DNA of 64,000 nt from an uncultured Prevotella sp. (lineage in GTDB: Bacteria; Bacteroidota; Bacteroidia; Bacteroidales; Bacteroidaceae): positions 1-64,000 of the forward strand of contig ONGP01000018.1 in assembly GCA_900317405.1 (NCBI GenBank). The letters are read 5' to 3'. The notes beneath the pieces are model-generated. The model was not told where the DNA came from and did not search any database. It was given only the letters and a program-made list of their open reading frames with translations. Shown here one piece after another: positions 15,775 to 24,484 of the stretch; positions within the stretch are counted from its first letter, which is position 1; each line of letters starts with the position of its first letter. The position numbers and the translations under genes are program-made.

Positions 15775-18315
15775 ATGAAAAGAATATATATACTCATACT
15801 GTGCATTATTGCTATAAGCGTAAAGGCGCAACAGTTATCGCACGACTTCCAGAATGCATCGCTCAGCGAGGCCCTGATCTGGATTGACAATGCCCAGGAT
15901 CATTATAAGCTGAACTTTATTTTCGACGAACTGGAGGACTTTACTGTGACCACCCGTTTGGAGAATGTTACTGTGAGAGATGCTGTCCGTCAGGTGTGCG
16001 GATTCTATCCCATGCACCTAAGTTTTGACCATCAGGATATCTTTATAGAATGTACCCAGAAGGAGGACTCAAAAGTAATAGGACGCGTGGTCGACGGAAG
16101 CGGCGATCCCATCGAGTTCGCCAACATCTCCCTGCTACATGATAAAACTTTTATCAATGGTGGTGTGAGCAATGAGAACGGAGACTTCGTTATCCCCTGC
16201 AAGGCACAGCAATTGACGGTCAAAGTGTCGTATATCGGCTATAAGACGGTGACTCGAAACATCAGCATGGGCAACATCGGCACCATCACTCTCCAGCCCG
16301 AGACCTATATGGTGAAAGGTGTGGAGGTGAAAGGCGAGATTCCGCAGTATAAAATGGCTCAAGGCGGTATGACGGTGGATGTGCAGCATTCTATCCTGCA
16401 CGATGTAGGCACTGCCGATGACCTGCTCTCGATGATACCGATGGTGCAAGGCAAGGACGGCAAGTTCGAGGTGTTGGCCAAGGGCGAGCCTGAGATATAC
16501 ATCAATAACAAAAAGGTACGCGATCCCAGCGAACTGAAGCAACTGAAGTCTGTAGATATTAAGAGTGTGGATGTGATTACTGCCCCTGGTGCCAGATATA
16601 ATGCCGAGGTGAATGCTGTGATCCGCATCAAGACGCTGAAGTCGCAAGGCGACGGCCTGAGTCTGATGGCGACCACTCAGACGTGGAAGAACAACAAGTG
16701 GAACAACTACGACGACCTGACCTTGAAATATCGTACAGGCGGACTGGAGGCTTTTGCTACCATAGCCCTCGACAACGGCCACTATAGCAACGATCAGGAT
16801 GACGATCAAGAATTGCATATTACTAAAGACCTTTTTAATGTCCATGCTGATTTGCCAGTAAGGAGCACCTGGACAGAACTTCAGTACAAGGCAGGTGTAA
16901 GCTACGATTTCAACGCCGACCATTCCATCGGACTGAGTTTCTCGTCGCAGAAGCTCTTTTACGGAGCCTTCAAGTCGGACATGATGCAGCACTATCTCAA
17001 GAACGGTTCCTTTGACGGTGATGTTCGTCTTACAACAGATATCCGCGAAAAAGACAAGCCCGTATGGGAACTGAATGGCTACTATCTAGGCAAGGCAGGC
17101 AAACTGGGAATCGACCTCAACACCACCGTGTTGCGACAGGGATCGGAGAATAATAACAACCAACTGGAGACGAGCGAACAATACGGCAGCCGTACCATCA
17201 CCACCCTGACCAATGAAGACCGTAGGATGGTGGCAGGTAAACTGGTGCTGACCTATCCCGTATGGAAAGGAGAACTGAGTGGCGGTTCGGAGGCAACAAG
17301 TACAAGAAGTCAGGGCCATAACTACAATCAGGAGAACATTATACCAGAGTCGGACACAGAAATGAAGGAAAATAATATTGCCGGATTTGCAGAATACAAT
17401 CTGCAACTGGGTCCTTGGCATCTGAATGCAGGTCTCAGATATGAGCATGTGGCGGCAGAATACACCTCGTTCGGCATTAAGCAGGAGAAACCAAGTCGTA
17501 CCTATAATGATTGGTTTCCCAACCTCTCAGCGGCGTGGCAGAAGGGCAAGTGGGGTGCACAATTGAGTTATGGTAAACGTATCACCCGTCCGCCCTACAA
17601 TATGTTGACCTCTATGATTGTGTACGACAGTCGTATGCTCTACGAAGGCGGCAACCCGCTATTACGTCCTTCTATTCGTCAGAGCATTGATTTCAACCTC
17701 ACCTATTCGTGGCTGAACTTCATGACAGGATTTACGCGCGAGAACGATTTCTTTACACACGTCGGCCAGATTTATGATGAAGCCAATGAGATCGCCATCT
17801 TTATGCCCGACAACTTCGACCACCAGGATCGCGTCTATGCCACATTCGTGGCTTCGCCAAAATTCGGATTCTGGCAGCCACAGGCCACACTGCACTACTA
17901 TCAGCAGATGTTTGATGCAGAGAAGTACGGTGCGCTCAAGAAACTGAACAAGCCGGAATTCAGTTTCACTCTGAACAGTTGGTTTGAGATCAATCCTACG
18001 GCTAAGGCCCTGCTACAGGTGAACTATACAGGCAGCAATCACTGGGGATTCATGTATCGCGGCAGCAGTTTCATGGTGAACGCCCGACTGCAAAAAACAT
18101 TCTTAAAGGGACAACTGTCAGCCACACTTTATGCCAACGACATCTTCCGCACCGCCAAGACAAAGGTAACCACCTACTATGCCATCGGCCAGACTGCTCA
18201 GGATATATATTCCTATACGCAATGTGTGGGACTAACCCTCAGTTACAACTTCAACGTCAGCAATTCGAAATATAAAGGAACTGGTGCTGGTAACGAAGAA
18301 AGGAACAGACTGTAA
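15775..18315 (+). CDS. Outer-membrane receptor with N-terminal STN-like signalling domain
   Basis: 846 residues. Signal peptide (ends VKAQ), then an STN-like domain (about 22-90; LSEALIWIDNAQDHYKLNFI, VRDAVRQVCGFY). A CarboxypepD_reg-like domain follows (about 98-180; VIGRVVDGSGDPIEFANISL), then a plug-like region (DLLSMIPMVQGKDGKFEVL, YINNKKVRDPSELKQLKSVD) and a long beta-barrel of the OMP_b-brl_3 type. The STN-like part would contact the DUF4974 protein encoded just upstream. The C-terminus (SKYKGTGAG) is shared with the 22005 gene product. Transport substrate unknown; there is no SusD partner. Confidence 0.88.
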   Translation: MKRIYILILCIIAISVKAQQLSHDFQNASLSEALIWIDNAQDHYKLNFIFDELEDFTVTTRLENVTVRDAVRQVCGFYPMHLSFDHQDIFIECTQKEDSKVIGRVVDGSGDPIEFANISLLHDKTFINGGVSNENGDFVIPCKAQQLTVKVSYIGYKTVTRNISMGNIGTITLQPETYMVKGVEVKGEIPQYKMAQGGMTVDVQHSILHDVGTADDLLSMIPMVQGKDGKFEVLAKGEPEIYINNKKVRDPSELKQLKSVDIKSVDVITAPGARYNAEVNAVIRIKTLKSQGDGLSLMATTQTWKNNKWNNYDDLTLKYRTGGLEAFATIALDNGHYSNDQDDDQELHITKDLFNVHADLPVRSTWTELQYKAGVSYDFNADHSIGLSFSSQKLFYGAFKSDMMQHYLKNGSFDGDVRLTTDIREKDKPVWELNGYYLGKAGKLGIDLNTTVLRQGSENNNNQLETSEQYGSRTITTLTNEDRRMVAGKLVLTYPVWKGELSGGSEATSTRSQGHNYNQENIIPESDTEMKENNIAGFAEYNLQLGPWHLNAGLRYEHVAAEYTSFGIKQEKPSRTYNDWFPNLSAAWQKGKWGAQLSYGKRITRPPYNMLTSMIVYDSRMLYEGGNPLLRPSIRQSIDFNLTYSWLNFMTGFTRENDFFTHVGQIYDEANEIAIFMPDNFDHQDRVYATFVASPKFGFWQPQATLHYYQQMFDAEKYGALKKLNKPEFSFTLNSWFEINPTAKALLQVNYTGSNHWGFMYRGSSFMVNARLQKTFLKGQLSATLYANDIFRTAKTKVTTYYAIGQTAQDIYSYTQCVGLTLSYNFNVSNSKYKGTGAGNEERNRL

Positions 18316-18405
18316 ATACCTAATTTATATAGATATGATTGGCGATAACAATCCCGTACAATATTGCGAGGTCAGCGATGAGGGTATCGATAAATATCCC
18401 AGAAA

Positions 18406-18437
18406 TTTGGCGTTATCTGCAACAATATGTATCTTTG
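18406..18437 (+). promoter_or_regulatory. Promoter of the flavodoxin-led gene run
   Basis: TTTG at 18406-18409, 20 bases, TATCTTTG at 18430-18437; the start codon is at 18467. It is a close consensus match and the likely promoter for the co-oriented genes that follow. Confidence 0.75.
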
Positions 18438-18466
18438 CAGCGTCAAATAATAAAAAAACGTAAGGT

Positions 18467-19039
18467 ATGAATATACTGATAATAAATGGAAGCCCGCGAA
18501 AGAAGGGACTGATCTCTCAGATGCTTGGCATCATGCAAGAGGAGGCTGTGAAGAGAGGCGACACGGTAGAGATGGTATATACCAACGACCTGACCGTAAA
18601 GCCCTGCACGGGTTGTATGGCCTGCCGAAAGAAAGAGAAATGCGTACTAGCTGAGGACGATTCGCAGCGGGTGCTTAAGATGATGCAGCAGGCCGATGCC
18701 ATCATTATGGGTGCGCCCTGCTATTGGGGTAATATTCCTGGGCAGATGAAACTGATGTTCGACCGTCAGGTTTATGGCATGATGCGCGATACTGCGCGTT
18801 TCCCAGAGCCTCTGATGAAAGGCAAGAAATGTATCCTCATCAGCACCTGCACCACACCCTGGCCATGGAACATCCTATTCAAGCAGTCGCGAGGCGCAAT
18901 ACGTGCTATGCGTGAAATTGCCCGCTATGCCGGCTTCAAAATAGTGAAAACCATCGAGCGTGGCGGCACAGCCATGCATCCAGAACTCACAGACAAAGAC
19001 AAGCAAAGATGCCGCAAGGCGATTGAGCGTTTTTTCTAA
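18467..19039 (+). CDS. Flavodoxin-like NAD(P)H-dependent FMN oxidoreductase
   Basis: 190 residues with the phosphate-binding loop of flavodoxin-like reductases at the N-terminus (MNILIINGSPRKKGLISQML). A cysteine cluster (PCTGCMACRKKEKCV, about residues 45-60) is typical of the iron-sulfur or redox-active flavodoxin subgroup. APCYWGNIPGQMKLMFDR is the FMN-contacting loop. Such enzymes reduce quinones, azo or nitro compounds. It begins a run of small enzymes suggestive of a chemical-stress cassette. Confidence 0.9.
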   Translation: MNILIINGSPRKKGLISQMLGIMQEEAVKRGDTVEMVYTNDLTVKPCTGCMACRKKEKCVLAEDDSQRVLKMMQQADAIIMGAPCYWGNIPGQMKLMFDRQVYGMMRDTARFPEPLMKGKKCILISTCTTPWPWNILFKQSRGAIRAMREIARYAGFKIVKTIERGGTAMHPELTDKDKQRCRKAIERFF

Positions 19040-19075
19040 ATCTGAGGATTTATAAACGTATAAAAAGATAATAGT

Positions 19076-19807
19076 ATGGAACAGAGATTTTGTCAGAGTT
19101 GCGGCATGCCGCTCACAGATGATGTGCTAGGCACGAATGCCGACGGCACGAAGAATGAAGATTACTGCATGTACTGCTACAAGGACGGCAAGTTCTTGCA
19201 GGATTGTACGATGGAAGAGATGATTGAGCATTGTGCTCAGTTTGTGAATGCTGTTAACGAAGGGTTAGAAAAACCTATTACCAAAGAGGAATACATCGGC
19301 ATGATGAAATCGTATTTTCCCCAGCTTAAGCGTTGGCGCCAAACGCTGGATGTGAATAACGATGAAGCGATGAATGCTAACCCCGCTTTAGCCGGCGTTA
19401 AAGAACTTATTGCACAGATGGCCGACACTCTGCCCATCGCTTATATCTCGTCAGTAGACCTAGAAGGTTTTCCTTGGACCAAGGCCATGCTGAAGCCACG
19501 TAAACGCGAGGGTATCAAAACCTTCTACTTTACAACCAACACATTCTCAATACGTGTGGCTCAATACAAGGCTAACCCCAAGGCCAGTATCTATTTCTGT
19601 GATGCCAAAGGTTTCAAAGGTATGATGCTGCGCGGTACGATGGAAGTACTAACCGACCCTGCCTCTAAAGAGATGATCTGGCGCGTTGGCGATGAGCAGT
19701 ACTACCCCGGCGGTGTGACCGACCCGAACTACTGCGTTCTGAAGTTTACCGCCACCGATGGTCGTTTCTATAGTGATTTCTATCCACGTAGTTTTGTAAT
19801 TGAGTAA
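19076..19807 (+). CDS. Zinc-ribbon domain fused to PPOX-type flavin-binding protein
   Basis: 243 residues. The first 85 form a putative zinc ribbon (FCQSCGMPL at the start, YCMYCYKDGKF about 20 residues on, giving four cysteines in two CxxC pairs). From about residue 110 the sequence matches pyridoxamine 5'-phosphate oxidase-like proteins (PIAYISSVDLEGFPWTKAM, KASIYFCDAKGFKGMML). Members of the second family bind FMN or other flavins, but many are not true oxidases. The domain pairing is known in gut anaerobes. Function unknown. Confidence 0.88.
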   Translation: MEQRFCQSCGMPLTDDVLGTNADGTKNEDYCMYCYKDGKFLQDCTMEEMIEHCAQFVNAVNEGLEKPITKEEYIGMMKSYFPQLKRWRQTLDVNNDEAMNANPALAGVKELIAQMADTLPIAYISSVDLEGFPWTKAMLKPRKREGIKTFYFTTNTFSIRVAQYKANPKASIYFCDAKGFKGMMLRGTMEVLTDPASKEMIWRVGDEQYYPGGVTDPNYCVLKFTATDGRFYSDFYPRSFVIE

Positions 19808-19808
19808 T

Positions 19809-19948
19809 GAACAAGATTACAACTATCAAACTAGTTATGATCTGAAGAAGCTCCCAGAGATGTTCGCATATTACGAAAGTAAAGGCTGCGAGGTGAAGAA
19901 ACTAATAGAGTACAAATGAATATCCTAATCATAAATACTAAGCAATAA
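19809..19948 (+). pseudogene. Two coupled gene remnants
   Basis: An open stretch (19809-19919) encodes 36 residues without its own ATG, ending YESKGCEVKKLIEYK. Its TGA overlaps an ATG (19916) that begins MNILIIN, the same start as the flavodoxin at 18467, but stops after ten codons at 19948. The ATGA overlap is how real genes are coupled here, so this looks like the tail of one gene and the head of a flavodoxin-like gene left after a deletion. No function is assigned. Confidence 0.45.
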
Positions 19949-19949
19949 T

Positions 19950-20474
19950 ATGATGGAAACGAATCGTATCATATTGCGCCCTTGGCGCGACAGTGACGCG
20001 GAAGTGCTGTATAAGTGGGCTTCAGATCCTGATGTGGGTCCTCGTGCAGGATGGGCACCGCATCAGAGTGTTGAGGAGAGTCTGGAGATTATCCGCACCG
20101 TTTTTAACGATGCCTTGCACACTTGGGCTATCGAGTTGAAGGAAACGGGAGAGCCGATTGGTGCTATGGGCTATGGTCCTTCGTGCGAGTGCAACTTGCC
20201 TGCTCGTGAAGGTGAACCGCTCATCGGCTATTGGGTGGCCAAGCCCTATTGGAATAAGGGCATCTGTACAGAGGCACTGCGCCTGATGTTAGACCACATC
20301 AGAGAAACAACAGATATCAAATCGTTCATCAGCGGCCACTTTGTAGATAATCCTGCTTCAGGTAGAGTGATGGAGAAATGCGGCTTCGTTCCCACGGGCG
20401 AAACCTGCATCGATGCAAATCAGTATCAAGGTGAGAACCGACCTATCAGAGTGTTGAGATTGGAATTGCGATAA
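19950..20474 (+). CDS. GNAT-family N-acetyltransferase (RimJ/RimL-like)
   Basis: 174 residues with the layout of ribosomal-protein-type GNAT enzymes: ETNRIILRPWRDSDAEVLYKW at the start, an acidic substrate loop, and the acetyl-CoA-binding segment PLIGYWVAKPYWNKGICTEAL, then NPASGRVMEKCGF. It transfers acetyl from acetyl-CoA to an amine, often for detoxification or protein modification. Two ATGs are adjacent (19950, 19953); either could be used. It lies in the stress-type gene run. Confidence 0.92.
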   Translation: MMETNRIILRPWRDSDAEVLYKWASDPDVGPRAGWAPHQSVEESLEIIRTVFNDALHTWAIELKETGEPIGAMGYGPSCECNLPAREGEPLIGYWVAKPYWNKGICTEALRLMLDHIRETTDIKSFISGHFVDNPASGRVMEKCGFVPTGETCIDANQYQGENRPIRVLRLELR

Positions 20475-20486
20475 AATCGAAATAAG

Positions 20487-21035
20487 ATGATACACGAGAT
20501 TATTATGTTAGACGGAGTGCAGATTATCGGCATGGCTAAGGAAATTGCATTCTGCAAAGGGCAGGAAGAGTGCCCTAAGTTCTGGGGCGAGTATGTGGAA
20601 AGAATCATCAAGCCAGTGTTTATGGAGCACAAGATGCCGGACGTCTTTCAACAAGCAGCTATCGACAACGGCGTCGGCGAGTTCGGACTCTGTATCTGCG
20701 ACATCCCTAACCACAACTGCATAAGCTGTGCCGAACAGAACTTCGGTGCTTGCAACAACAAGACCTTCACCTACGTGATTGGTGGCGTTTATAAGGGTGG
20801 CAGTGTGCCGAAGGGTATGCGACTCTTTCCCATCCGCAGCGGCAAATGGCTGAAGGTTCATTTCGAGGGCGGCATGAAAGCCTTCCAGCAGCAGTTCCAG
20901 AAGTTCTATAAGGAGTGGCTGCCCCAACACCCTGAGTTTCGTTGTCCCTTGAACGCCATGACGATGGAATGGTACAACGGCACCGACATCAAGTCGCCCG
21001 ATTACCAGTGCGGCGTGATGATACCCATAGAATAA
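20487..21035 (+). CDS. GyrI-like effector-binding domain protein
   Basis: 182 residues resembling the small-molecule-binding domain seen in AraC-type regulators and in GyrI. It opens with an antiparallel strand (IIMLDGVQIIGMAKEIAF), has a central helix and YVIGGVYKGGSVPKGMRLF, and ends SPDYQCGVMIPIE. No DNA-binding part is present, so it is a stand-alone binder. Such proteins bind drugs or hydrolyse cyclopropanoid toxins. It begins 12 bases after the acetyltransferase gene. Confidence 0.85.
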   Translation: MIHEIIMLDGVQIIGMAKEIAFCKGQEECPKFWGEYVERIIKPVFMEHKMPDVFQQAAIDNGVGEFGLCICDIPNHNCISCAEQNFGACNNKTFTYVIGGVYKGGSVPKGMRLFPIRSGKWLKVHFEGGMKAFQQQFQKFYKEWLPQHPEFRCPLNAMTMEWYNGTDIKSPDYQCGVMIPIE

Positions 21036-21067
21036 TCATCAAAACGTAAATACGTAGAGAAAAGACA

Positions 21068-21469
21068 ATGAAAGAAAGATTCATTTTCAACACTGTGGGG
21101 CTTTTCACCCGCGACAACAAAGCAACTGTAGATTTTTACACGAAGACCTTCGGTTTTACTACCGATTGGGACGGCATCCAGCCCAACGTGGAGATGACGC
21201 TGGGTGACATGCGTATCATCCTCTTCCTACGTGACGCTTTCGAACAAATGGTCGCTCGGAAGTTCCAATATCCCGAGGGGTTCAATGGTACTGTAGAATT
21301 GGCATTCGATGTGCCCACATATGCTGATGTCGATAAGGAATACCAGCATGCACTCGCAAATGGTGCTGCCTCTGTTCTTCCTCCCACCACAGAGCCTTGG
21401 GGACAGCGCACCTGTTATGTGGCCGATCCCGACGGTAATCTGATAGAGATTGGTTCGTTTACGGAATAG
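21068..21469 (+). CDS. VOC-family (glyoxalase/dioxygenase-fold) protein
   Basis: 133 residues in two beta-alpha-beta-beta-beta modules. FNTVGLFTRDNKATVDFYTK is the first strand-helix unit, WGQRTCYVADPDGNLIEIGS the conserved end with the metal-ligand Glu. The family includes glyoxalase I, bleomycin-binding proteins and fosfomycin-resistance enzymes. Substrate unknown. It is 3 bases from the YjdF gene, so they share a transcript. Confidence 0.9.
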   Translation: MKERFIFNTVGLFTRDNKATVDFYTKTFGFTTDWDGIQPNVEMTLGDMRIILFLRDAFEQMVARKFQYPEGFNGTVELAFDVPTYADVDKEYQHALANGAASVLPPTTEPWGQRTCYVADPDGNLIEIGSFTE

Positions 21470-21472
21470 TTC

Positions 21473-21886
21473 ATGAATACAGGCACCCTGACGGTATTGT
21501 TTGAGGATCCTTTCTGGATTGGGCTGTTTGAGCGTACTGACCATGAGGGTTTGCACGTTTGCAAGGTGACCTTTGGTGCCGAGCCGACGGACAAGGAGGG
21601 GATGGAGTACATTGATAAGAACTGGCATCGTCTCCAGTTCAGTCAGGCTGTAGATGTGGCTCCAACCACCGAAACCAGGAAGAATCCCAAGCGGCAATTA
21701 CGAGAGGCCAAGAAACAGATGCAGTCGCAGGGCATAGGCACCAAGTCGCAACAGGCCCTGAAACTGCAACAGGAACAGAACAAGATGGAGCGGAAACAGC
21801 GTTCAAAAGCAGAACGCAAAGCCGAAAAACAACGTCAGTTTGACCTGCGCCAGGCCAAGAAGAAAGAGAAACATAGAGGGCATTAG
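21473..21886 (+). CDS. YjdF family (DUF2992) protein
   Basis: 137 residues recognised as YjdF family: an N-terminal beta-rich half (TLTVLFEDPFWIGLFERTD, CKVTFGAEPTDKEG) and a highly basic helical tail rich in Lys, Gln and Arg (KQRSKAERKAEKQRQFDLRQ). In Firmicutes the gene often lies behind a riboswitch that senses azaaromatic compounds. Nothing like that riboswitch is seen here, only a 3-base gap. Its presence beside GNAT, GyrI-like and VOC genes supports a chemical-stress role and possible horizontal acquisition. Confidence 0.88.
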   Translation: MNTGTLTVLFEDPFWIGLFERTDHEGLHVCKVTFGAEPTDKEGMEYIDKNWHRLQFSQAVDVAPTTETRKNPKRQLREAKKQMQSQGIGTKSQQALKLQQEQNKMERKQRSKAERKAEKQRQFDLRQAKKKEKHRGH

Positions 21887-21917
21887 ACAAAAAGGTGTAC
21901 CATTCGTCACAAAAATG

Positions 21918-21957
21918 TGCAATTCATCCCAGAAATGGGGTGGATTGCAACTTTTTT
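21918..21957 (+). terminator. Rho-independent terminator after the YjdF gene
   Basis: 13-bp stem TGCAATTCATCCC (21918-21930) and GGGGTGGATTGCA (21937-21949) with two G-T pairs and a 6-base loop, followed by ACTTTTTT. It closes the gene run that starts at 18467. Confidence 0.85.
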
Positions 21958-22004
21958 ATGGGTTTTCGGCGTCCAACAGGCAAAACATTTAAATTGAAAA
22001 GAAG

Positions 22005-24374
22005 ATGAAAAAGTTAAGTTTGAAAATGCTGGCTTTGATAGCTGCAATGATGATGTGTTTAACAGCCGAGGCAATGACCGAGGATGTAGGTGGACGAGTA
22101 ATTGACGCGCAGGGTGAACCCTTGCCATTTGTAAGTGTGGCACTGCTCACAGCCGACTCTACTTATATACAAGGTGCAACGAGCGATGTGGACGGTTTCT
22201 TCCAGATCCAGACTACCGATGCCTGCTGCATTCTGCGATTCTCGTACATCGGTTATCGTACCAAGTTTGTGAATGTAAATGGCTCGGAGATTGGAACCAT
22301 CCAGATGGAGGAGGACCAGGCGATGCTGAATGAGATTGTGGTAAAGGGACAGATGCCTAAAACCAAGCTGACAGGCAACTCGATGATAACCACCATTCAG
22401 GGAACCATCTTAGGCCAGTCGGGTACAGCCAAGGAAATGCTAGCAAAGGTGCCTGGCATGACACTAAAAGGCGAAGACCTCGAGGTACTAGGTAAGGGTA
22501 CACCTGTTTTTTATATTAATGGCAGAAAGATGCGGGATAAGGACGAGCTGAAACGACTGCGTTCGGAGGAGATTCAGAGCGTAGAGGTGATTACCAATCC
22601 TGGAGCAGAGTACGATGCCACCATTTCGGCAGTGGTACGTATCAAGACTGTTCGCTGCGAGGGAACTGGTTTCGGCTTCGACCTGATGGCTGCCAACAAC
22701 CAGGATCTGGCGTTTGGTTTCAGTGATCCCAGCAGCACGCTGAACCTGCGTTATCGCCACAACAACCTGGACCTGTTTGGTATGGTGAACTATTGGTCGT
22801 GGGATAGTCCTAACGACCTGCGTATTACGCAATCCACTTTTCTCCAGGCCGATGAAGGCATCAGGAATATTCTTCAGGACAGCCACATGCGTAACGACTG
22901 GCACGGAGAGGGCCTGAACTATAACCTGGGCTTTAACTGGCAGATTAACGACAAGCACTCGCTGGGTGCCAGAGTGGAGCGCCACGACCAGTTTAATACG
23001 TATAATAACATGTGGGTAGATACCGAAAACAATCTCACAGGTCGCGACCTTTCGCACCAGGACGGTCATACCCATTATCCGTACAACTGGCAGAGCAATG
23101 CCTATTATAACGGCCAGGTGGGCAAACTAAACATCGACCTGAACGTGGATTTTGTGACAGACAAAGAGAATGACGACGACCAGACAGATGTAATACTGCC
23201 CGAAGCCCGGACCATGCAACAGGACTCGCATACATGGTCGCGACTCTGGGCTACCAAACTGGTGCTGAGTTATCCTGTTTGGAAAGGACAGTTGCAGGCT
23301 GGAACGGAGATGAGTTTCGTAAAGCGACAGAGCAGTTCGTCGATTACCAACTACCCTCTTCCCTCTACCGATACAGATGTAAAGGAGAACAACGTGGCTG
23401 CCTTTGTGGCTTACAATGCCAACTTGGATAAATATGGTACCGTAAGTGCAGGATTGCGTTACGAGCATGTAGGTTTCGACTACATCGACAACTTGGATGC
23501 CGAGAACAATATGACGCGCTATCAGGACGAGTTTTTCCCGAGTGTCACATGGTCAAAGCAGTTTGGCCCTATCCAGACCTCGCTGAGCTACACCATGAAA
23601 ACCGTGCGTCCGAGGTACAGCTCACTGAACGACCATATTTACTATCTGAACTCATATACTCTGAATCAGGGCGACTCGAAATTAAAGAATGCTATCATGC
23701 AGGAGGTAAGCATTAATGCCCGTTGGAAGTGGATTAACCTGTTTGCTGCCTACGAACGTCGTGACAACACCATCACACAGGTGCCGATGGTCTATAACAA
23801 CGAGGGAATCATGCTGATGAAGCAGGCTAACTTGTCCGCCCCCGTTCGTAATCTGGCCATCTTCCTTTCGGCCAATCCCACATGGGGTGTATATAGCCCA
23901 AGCTGGACCATTGGCGGACAGAAGTTCTGGAATACAATGACCTACGACGATCCACATAGCGCCACAGGCAAGACGGATGTGACCTTCACCAAGCCCATCT
24001 TCTTCTTCGACCTGAATAACACCTTCCGCTTTAAGCACAGTTGGCAGTTGGAGGCCAACGCCAACATCCAGACCAAGGGCGACGTACTGAACTTCCGTAT
24101 ACTCTCACCCTCATACAACCTCGGTTTTGTAGTACAGAAGTGTTGGTTGAAGAACGATGCCCTGTGCTTGCGTGCCAGCATCAGTGATGTGTTCCAGCGT
24201 AGCGTGCAGGATATGGCCCACGATTGTGGTTTCTTCTACGCTCTGCAGAAAACACGAAGCCGTAGCCACCGTCTGGACATCTCTATCCGCTACACCTTCA
24301 ATGCCCAGAAGAGCAAGTATAAGGGAACAGGTGCAGGTAAAGCCGAGCAGCAGCGAATGAGCAACAGCAACTGA
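22005..24374 (+). CDS. Outer-membrane beta-barrel family receptor-like protein
   Basis: 789 residues: signal peptide (ends TAEA), CarboxypepD_reg-like domain (VGGRVIDAQGEPLPFVSVAL, about 28-110) and a plug-like region (KEMLAKVPGMTLKGEDLEVL, YINGRKMRDKDELKRL). A long OMP_b-brl_3 barrel follows. It is a relative of the 15775 product and has the same C-terminal SKYKGTGAG followed by a charged tail, but lacks the STN-like signalling domain. No sigma/anti-sigma pair is attached. Substrate unknown. No consensus promoter is evident in the 47 bases after the preceding terminator. Confidence 0.87.
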   Translation: MKKLSLKMLALIAAMMMCLTAEAMTEDVGGRVIDAQGEPLPFVSVALLTADSTYIQGATSDVDGFFQIQTTDACCILRFSYIGYRTKFVNVNGSEIGTIQMEEDQAMLNEIVVKGQMPKTKLTGNSMITTIQGTILGQSGTAKEMLAKVPGMTLKGEDLEVLGKGTPVFYINGRKMRDKDELKRLRSEEIQSVEVITNPGAEYDATISAVVRIKTVRCEGTGFGFDLMAANNQDLAFGFSDPSSTLNLRYRHNNLDLFGMVNYWSWDSPNDLRITQSTFLQADEGIRNILQDSHMRNDWHGEGLNYNLGFNWQINDKHSLGARVERHDQFNTYNNMWVDTENNLTGRDLSHQDGHTHYPYNWQSNAYYNGQVGKLNIDLNVDFVTDKENDDDQTDVILPEARTMQQDSHTWSRLWATKLVLSYPVWKGQLQAGTEMSFVKRQSSSSITNYPLPSTDTDVKENNVAAFVAYNANLDKYGTVSAGLRYEHVGFDYIDNLDAENNMTRYQDEFFPSVTWSKQFGPIQTSLSYTMKTVRPRYSSLNDHIYYLNSYTLNQGDSKLKNAIMQEVSINARWKWINLFAAYERRDNTITQVPMVYNNEGIMLMKQANLSAPVRNLAIFLSANPTWGVYSPSWTIGGQKFWNTMTYDDPHSATGKTDVTFTKPIFFFDLNNTFRFKHSWQLEANANIQTKGDVLNFRILSPSYNLGFVVQKCWLKNDALCLRASISDVFQRSVQDMAHDCGFFYALQKTRSRSHRLDISIRYTFNAQKSKYKGTGAGKAEQQRMSNSN

Positions 24375-24407
24375 TACTGTTCATCACATTTTTATGCAGT
24401 TTATCCC

Positions 24408-24444
24408 AAATGTTTGGTTGTCTCGGCAACATTTCGTAATTTTG
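24408..24444 (+). promoter_or_regulatory. Promoter of the 24485-26925 gene group
   Basis: TTTG at 24413-24416 and TAATTTTG at 24437-24444 are 20 bases apart. A 7-bp inverted repeat (AAATGTT 24408-24414, AACATTT 24428-24434) spans the -33 box and most of the spacer, a plausible operator. Confidence 0.7.
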
Positions 24445-24484
24445 CAACGTCAAATACGACAAATGAAATAAAGAATCGATTAAA

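Noticed and set aside
18335..18465. Small open frame of about 43 codons starting MIGDNNPVQYCEVSDEG
   Set aside because: It runs through the consensus promoter of the flavodoxin gene and has no second line of support. It may be a relic but is not called as a gene.
21470..21473. Azaaromatic (yjdF) riboswitch in front of the YjdF gene
   Set aside because: The gap to the VOC gene is only 3 bases; no structured leader fits.
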